Source of the DNA: Planctomycetaceae bacterium
GTDB taxonomy: Bacteria; Planctomycetota; Planctomycetia; Pirellulales; UBA1268
NCBI GenBank assembly: GCA_005789975.1
Contig: SXWC01000118.1
Span: forward strand, 1-9,495
Direction of reading: 5' to 3'
DNA length: 9,495 nt
Within the stretch, counting starts at the first letter, position 1. Every line of letters starts with the position of its first letter. Made by a program: the position numbers and the translations under genes. A model generated the notes under the pieces. The model was not told the DNA's origin and made no database searches. It saw only the letters and a program-made list of their open reading frames with translations. This document shows positions 6,479 through 9,495 of this stretch, piece after piece.

Positions 6479-6904
6479 ATGCCGCTGGTGCGACTCGACA
6501 ACGAAGACGAGCCCGCGCCGAATCTCGCGCCCATGATCGACGTCGTGCTCGTCCTCACGATCTTCTTCATGTGTGCGACCAGGTTTTCCGACGACGAACG
6601 AAAGTTCGACCTGGACCTTCCCGAAGCGGGGGCCGCCGCGGCCGCGTCCGGGGGACGGCCGGAAATCGTCGAGGTTGCGGCGTCCGGGAGCGTTCGCCTG
6701 GGGGGCGAGGAGATCGCGTCGGAATCGCTGGTGGCCCGGCTCACGGCGGCGCGGGAGTCGAATCCCGAGCTTGCGGTCATGATCCGTGGCGAGCGGGCCG
6801 TGCCGCATGGCCGCATGGCCGAGATCTACGAGGCCTGCCAGGTCGCGGGTGTGGCCAACGTCGCGATCGCCGTGCAGCCGCGGGCCGCCGCACGCAGAAA
6901 GTGA
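6479..6904 (+). CDS. exbD: ExbD/TolR-family proton channel subunit
   Basis: This 141-residue protein has the single N-terminal membrane helix of the family, in NLAPMIDVVLVLTIFFM. D21 is at the position of the conserved membrane aspartate that carries protons. The rest, about residues 40-141, is the periplasmic domain; it includes VAASGSVRLGGEEI, the LAVMIRGERAVPHGRMAEIYEAC segment and VANVAIAV, all typical of ExbD/TolR folds. The start codon lies three bases after the exbB stop and a GGGGTGA ahead of it may serve as ribosome binding site, so the two are translationally linked. The partner of the ExbB-like subunit is clear; whether the complex is TonB-like or Tol-like is decided by the third gene, which carries a TonB-like anchor. 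Confidence 0.95.
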   Translation: MPLVRLDNEDEPAPNLAPMIDVVLVLTIFFMCATRFSDDERKFDLDLPEAGAAAAASGGRPEIVEVAASGSVRLGGEEIASESLVARLTAARESNPELAVMIRGERAVPHGRMAEIYEACQVAGVANVAIAVQPRAAARRK

Positions 6905-6914
6905 GCGGGCCACG

Positions 6915-8528
6915 ATGGGCACCACGGGCATCGCGTGGTCGATCCTCGCCGCGGTGACGGTGACGGGCCTCGTCGTGATCGTGCGGACGCGGTGGCTGCA
7001 GTCGCGGACGCTCGCGAAGTGCGTGGCTCTCTCGGTGCTGCTGCACGGGGTGCTGGCGGTCGTCTGCGCGTTCGTCGGCGGCTGGGCGCCCGCCTCGTGG
7101 GGACGAAACGACGAAGGGAAGATGTCGATCTTCGTGGCACTCGCCGATGAACCGTCGGACGTGGTTGCCGTCGTCGCCGACGACCCGTCGCCGGCCGCGG
7201 AGCCGGCCGCGGAGGTTGGCGGCCGGGCGGCTCTGGCCAGCATCCCCGACGTGCCGGCCATCCCGTTACTACCGGCCGAAGGCGAGTCGGCCGTCGCACC
7301 CGTCGATCATGTGCCCCTGCTCGACGCGGCCGTCGAACGGCACGTCACCGAATCCTCCTCGGCCGCGGCATCGCCTGACAGCGGAGCCTCGGGGGAGGTT
7401 CGCCCGGATCCGCAACCTCATCGCTTGCCCGATGCCTATGCCGACCGGGTCGGGGCCCGTCGAGCGTCGGCAGCGGCCGCGCGGGGTGGTTCGGAGACGA
7501 CGGAGCGGGCCGTGCAGGCCGCGCTGGCGTGGCTCGCCGGGGCGCAGGCCGCCGACGGTCGCTGGAACGCGGCCGAGCATGGGGCGGGTGCGGAGCGGTT
7601 TGTGCAGGCTCATCATCGGCATGGCGCCGGGGCCCGCATCGACCACGGCGTCACGGGGCTTGCGCTGCTCGCCTTCCTCGGGGCGGGCAACTCGCACCGC
7701 GACGGCCCGCACGCCGAGGTCGTCGAACGCGGCATCCGGTTTCTGGTGGGGCGACAGCGGCACGACGGATCCCTCGCGGGAGACGCCGAGTTTTTCGCCG
7801 AGCTCTATTGCCACGGCATGGCGACGATCGCCGTCGCGGAGTGCCTGGCGCTGACGGGCGACGAGGCACTCCGGCCGCCGCTCGCCCGGGCCGTCGCCCG
7901 GACGCTCGCCATGCAGCATCCTCAGACGGGTGGCTGGCGCTATGCGGCCGGTGATCGGGGCGACACCAGCCAGTGCGGTTGGCAGGTGATGGTGCTGGCG
8001 AGCGCGAGAAATGCCGGCATGAACGGATTCGAGGGGGCGGAGTCGCGGGCCCGTGGATTTCTGCAGTCTGTCTCGAGCGGGGCTGCCGGTGGGCTTGCTG
8101 CCTACCGGCATGGCCAGCGGCCCACGATGGCAATGACGGCCGAGGCGCTCTACTGCAGGTTGCTCCTCGGCATGCCCGCGGGGCAGCCGGCGGCGACCGA
8201 GGCACTCGGCATGATCGCCGCGTCGCCGCCGACAGCGGCGAACTACAACGCCTACACCTGGTATTACGCCACGCTCGCAGCCTTTCATGCGGGGGGGCCC
8301 CATTGGGAGCGATGGAACGGGGATCTTCAGGCGGCCCTGTTGCCCTTGCAGCGCCGGCGGAGCGGCCCGCTCGATGGCAGTTGGGATCCGGATCCGGTCT
8401 GGGGCGGCCACGGTGGCCGCGTCTATTCCACCGCACTGTCGGCGATGACGCTGGAGGTTTATTACCGGCACGAGCCGATGCACCAACGCGAGCCGCGGAT
8501 GGCCGCGGCACCGCCAGGTTCCCCGTGA
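6915..8528 (+). CDS. TonB-like membrane anchor fused to a prenyltransferase/squalene-cyclase-type toroid domain
   Basis: The ATG at 6915, ten bases after the exbD stop, gives 537 residues; an open ATG at 6786 lies inside exbD and would add a non-hydrophobic Arg/Pro-rich tail, so it was not used. Two membrane helices occur at about residues 6-24 and 36-57. The loop between them holds R24, R26, R31 and K35, which puts the rest in the periplasm. Helix two reads LSVLLHGVLAVV, with S40 and H44 spaced as Ser16 and His20 of TonB (SVCIHG). Residues about 58-195 form a Pro/Ala/acidic linker. From about 196 to 520 lies an alpha/alpha toroid with QW-like repeats: QAADGRW (211-217), QRHDGSL (281-287), QHPQTGGW (334-341), and the conserved DTSQCGWQVM (350-359). 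The DxDD catalytic motif of hopene cyclase is missing, so enzyme activity is unlikely. A force-transducing or binding role with ExbBD is inferred. Confidence 0.85.
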   Translation: MGTTGIAWSILAAVTVTGLVVIVRTRWLQSRTLAKCVALSVLLHGVLAVVCAFVGGWAPASWGRNDEGKMSIFVALADEPSDVVAVVADDPSPAAEPAAEVGGRAALASIPDVPAIPLLPAEGESAVAPVDHVPLLDAAVERHVTESSSAAASPDSGASGEVRPDPQPHRLPDAYADRVGARRASAAAARGGSETTERAVQAALAWLAGAQAADGRWNAAEHGAGAERFVQAHHRHGAGARIDHGVTGLALLAFLGAGNSHRDGPHAEVVERGIRFLVGRQRHDGSLAGDAEFFAELYCHGMATIAVAECLALTGDEALRPPLARAVARTLAMQHPQTGGWRYAAGDRGDTSQCGWQVMVLASARNAGMNGFEGAESRARGFLQSVSSGAAGGLAAYRHGQRPTMAMTAEALYCRLLLGMPAGQPAATEALGMIAASPPTAANYNAYTWYYATLAAFHAGGPHWERWNGDLQAALLPLQRRRSGPLDGSWDPDPVWGGHGGRVYSTALSAMTLEVYYRHEPMHQREPRMAAAPPGSP

Positions 8529-8543
8529 ATGGACGGCATGAGA

Positions 8544-8557
8544 GGCGGGAGTCCGCC
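8544..8557 (+). terminator. Weak hairpin after the exb operon
   Basis: GGCGG (8544-8548) and CCGCC (8553-8557) enclose GAGT, 16 bases after the toroid gene stop. There is no real T run, only GTTT at 8565-8568, which overlaps the next promoter. It may attenuate transcription between the exb operon and the tat genes. Confidence 0.3.
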
Positions 8558-8566
8558 GCCGAAGGT

Positions 8567-8594
8567 TTGACCACCGAACCCCCTGGATTAGACT
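8567..8594 (+). promoter_or_regulatory. Sigma70-type promoter for the tandem tat genes
   Basis: TTGACC (8567-8572) matches five of six -35 bases and TAGACT (8589-8594) matches four of six -10 bases, with a 16-base spacer. A start near 8601 leaves a leader of about 60 bases before the GTG start of the first tat gene. This indicates the tat genes are separately transcribed from the exb operon. Confidence 0.65.
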
Positions 8595-8661
8595 TGGGAG
8601 GTGGACGGATCGCGTGCCGCACCGGCCGCGATCGTCTTCCTGACCGCCGGAGGGATGTGCC

Positions 8662-8862
8662 GTGCCCGTTCCCATGTTCGCAATGTTCGGTCTTGGCCCG
8701 ATGGAACTTCTCATCGTGGCGGGTGTGGTGCTGCTGCTCTTCGGGTCGCGGCTTCCCAAGGTGATGCGTTCGCTCGGCGAGGGCATCGTCGAGTTCAAGC
8801 GGGGCGTTCAAGGCATCGAGGATGCCGGCCCGCGTGATTCCGGCCGTTCCGACGCACGCTAG
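8662..8862 (+). CDS. tatA: TatA-family twin-arginine translocase subunit
   Basis: This 66-residue protein starts at GTG 8662, eight bases after GGAGG (8649-8653); the ATGs at 8674 and 8683 are too far from that site. It has the TatA pattern: FGLGPMEL at residues 9-16, a membrane helix about 14-27, the hinge FGSRLP (27-32), and an amphipathic helix KVMRSLGEGIVEFKRGV (33-49). A short polar tail follows. TatA oligomerises with TatC and TatB to move folded proteins with twin-arginine signals across the inner membrane. The second tat gene starts 11 bases after the stop. No tatC is present in the window. Confidence 0.93.
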   Translation: MPVPMFAMFGLGPMELLIVAGVVLLLFGSRLPKVMRSLGEGIVEFKRGVQGIEDAGPRDSGRSDAR

Positions 8863-8873
8863 TCGGAGCGAGC

Positions 8874-9149
8874 ATGTTTGGCCTTGGCCCCTTCGAAATC
8901 GTCGTGATCGGTGCGATCGCGGTGATGCTCTACGGCAAGCGACTGCCCGAGGTGGGCCGCTCGTTCGGCAAGACGGCTGGTGATCTGCGGAGGCAGTGGC
9001 AGACGCTCTCCCGGGAGTTGGAGACAGCCGCCCGGGTCGATGGCCCGCTGCCGGGACGGGCGTCCCGCGGCATCGGTCACACCAGCGACGAGGCGGCCGG
9101 CGTTCGGCTGGTCGAAACGCCGCGATTCGAGCCCCCGCCGGTCGAGTGA
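8874..9149 (+). CDS. Second TatA/TatB-family subunit, possibly TatB-like
   Basis: The 91-residue protein starts five bases after GGAG (8865-8868) and 11 bases after the first tat gene. It has the same build: FGLGPFEIVVIG, a membrane helix about residues 8-20, the hinge YGKRLPEVGRSFG (20-32), and an amphipathic helix through LRRQWQTLSRELE. E8 coincides with the conserved Glu8 of TatB and the polar C-terminal tail is longer than in the first copy, which may make this the TatB-type partner. The hinge, however, has YGKRLP and not the GPxRLP usual in TatB, so the A/B assignment is open. The tail (about residues 50-91) is Arg/Pro-rich and looks disordered. Both genes share the promoter at 8567-8594. 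Confidence 0.85.
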   Translation: MFGLGPFEIVVIGAIAVMLYGKRLPEVGRSFGKTAGDLRRQWQTLSRELETAARVDGPLPGRASRGIGHTSDEAAGVRLVETPRFEPPPVE

Positions 9150-9193
9150 ATGCGACCGCCCTGCCGCCTGTTTCGCGGCCGCACGCGGAGTCC

Positions 9194-9222
9194 TTTCCGG
9201 GAGATCGTAGGGAAGGTATGGT
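9194..9222 (+). promoter_or_regulatory. Weak candidate promoter for tRNA-Val
   Basis: TTTCCG (9194-9199) and TATGGT (9217-9222) are 17 bases apart. The -10 box matches four of six bases and the -35 box is poor. It lies about 53 bases before the tRNA, a plausible leader length. Confidence 0.28.
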
Positions 9223-9275
9223 GTGGGCGGTTTCAGCGGAACTTCCCCTGAGGGTCCGCCGATGACCGATGAGTC

Positions 9276-9349
9276 GGGCAGCTAGCTCAGTTGGTTAGAG
9301 CGCTACGTTCACACCGTAGAGGTCACAGGTTCGAATCCTGTGCTGCCCA
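9276..9349 (+). tRNA. tRNA-Val (anticodon CAC)
   Basis: A complete 74-base cloverleaf is present: acceptor GGGCAGC/GCTGCCC, D arm GCTC/GAGC, anticodon stem CTACG/CGTAG around TTCACAC, and T arm ACAGG-TTCGAAT-CCTGT. The anticodon is CAC, reading GTG, a frequent Val codon in this GC-rich DNA. The discriminator is A and CCA is not encoded. Confidence 0.97.
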
Positions 9350-9460
9350 CTATACAAAGGATAGCCCGGTCAATGGCACTTCCGCACCGGTCTTCCGGCC
9401 GATGAGCGACTCGTGAGCCTCGGGAGGAGCGGCCCGGGCGTCCGGAGCGGTTTTCTCGAA

Positions 9461-9490
9461 ACGCCCCGCACCCCCTTCGGTGGCGTTTTT
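9461..9490 (+). terminator. Probable intrinsic terminator downstream of tRNA-Val
   Basis: ACGCC (9461-9465) pairs with GGCGT (9482-9486) and ACC (9470-9472) with GGT (9479-9481), leaving a four-base bulge and a six-base loop. The stem runs straight into TTTTT (9486-9490). It lies about 110 bases after the tRNA. The bulge weakens the call, and a minus-strand frame is also open through it. Confidence 0.5.
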
Positions 9491-9495
9491 CTCGC

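Noticed and set aside
6786..6914. Upstream start of the toroid protein overlapping exbD
   Set aside because: The added 43 residues are a frame-shifted image of exbD coding sequence, and the ATG at 6915 begins the membrane anchor directly.
6915..8528. Assignment as an active squalene-hopene cyclase
   Set aside because: The DxDD motif is missing and the protein has a double membrane anchor with long linker and sits in an exbBD operon.
7269..8811. Two long minus-strand open frames opposite the toroid gene
   Set aside because: They are Arg/Pro/Gly-rich without recognisable motifs, and the plus frame holds clear toroid repeats.

Overview
The window is GC-rich (roughly two thirds by eye) and looks like a planctomycete chromosome, most likely of the Pirellulales type. 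The signs are a tRNA-Ile/tRNA-Ala pair outside any rRNA operon, several secreted proteins of planctomycete style (a thioredoxin-fold protein with Asp-rich repeats, a BON protein with a low-complexity body, a small secreted or lipoprotein candidate), frequent absence of strong Shine-Dalgarno sites, and an ExbB/ExbD pair next to a prenyltransferase-repeat protein. The lineage is inferred from protein character; no rRNA is present.

Layout. Positions 1-862 belong to the minus strand: a promoter (834-862) serves tRNA-Ile(GAU) and tRNA-Ala(UGC). They are followed 28 bases later by a small stand-alone GGDEF-like protein and then by the first 26 codons of a TypA/BipA-type GTPase that runs off the left edge. 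From 978 onward every confident gene is on the plus strand: a 636-residue exported TlpA/thioredoxin-like protein; a 94-residue membrane protein; a BON-domain exported protein closed by a strong hairpin terminator; a 192-residue secreted protein; a compact three-gene operon (ExbB/TolQ-like, ExbD/TolR-like, and a protein with a TonB-like membrane anchor fused to a prenyltransferase/squalene-cyclase-type alpha/alpha toroid); two tandem TatA/TatB-family genes behind a good sigma70-like promoter; and tRNA-Val(CAC), followed by a probable terminator at the right edge.

How the genes fit together. Most of the plus-strand genes concern the cell envelope: proton-driven force transduction (ExbBD), folded-protein export (Tat) and exported redox or structural proteins. 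The most striking item is the third gene of the exb operon. Its second transmembrane segment carries the Ser-x3-His pattern that TonB uses to couple to ExbBD. The residues after it lead through a Pro/Ala-rich linker into a toroid domain with QW-like repeats but without the Asp-rich catalytic motif of squalene-hopene cyclase. This reads as a TonB-like energy transducer whose periplasmic effector is a toroid instead of a TonB C-terminal domain; that function is inference.

No mobile element, CRISPR array or clear pseudogene was seen, and no gene-free stretch exceeds 300 bases. The gaps of 100-220 bases hold the promoters, hairpins and motifs listed below.
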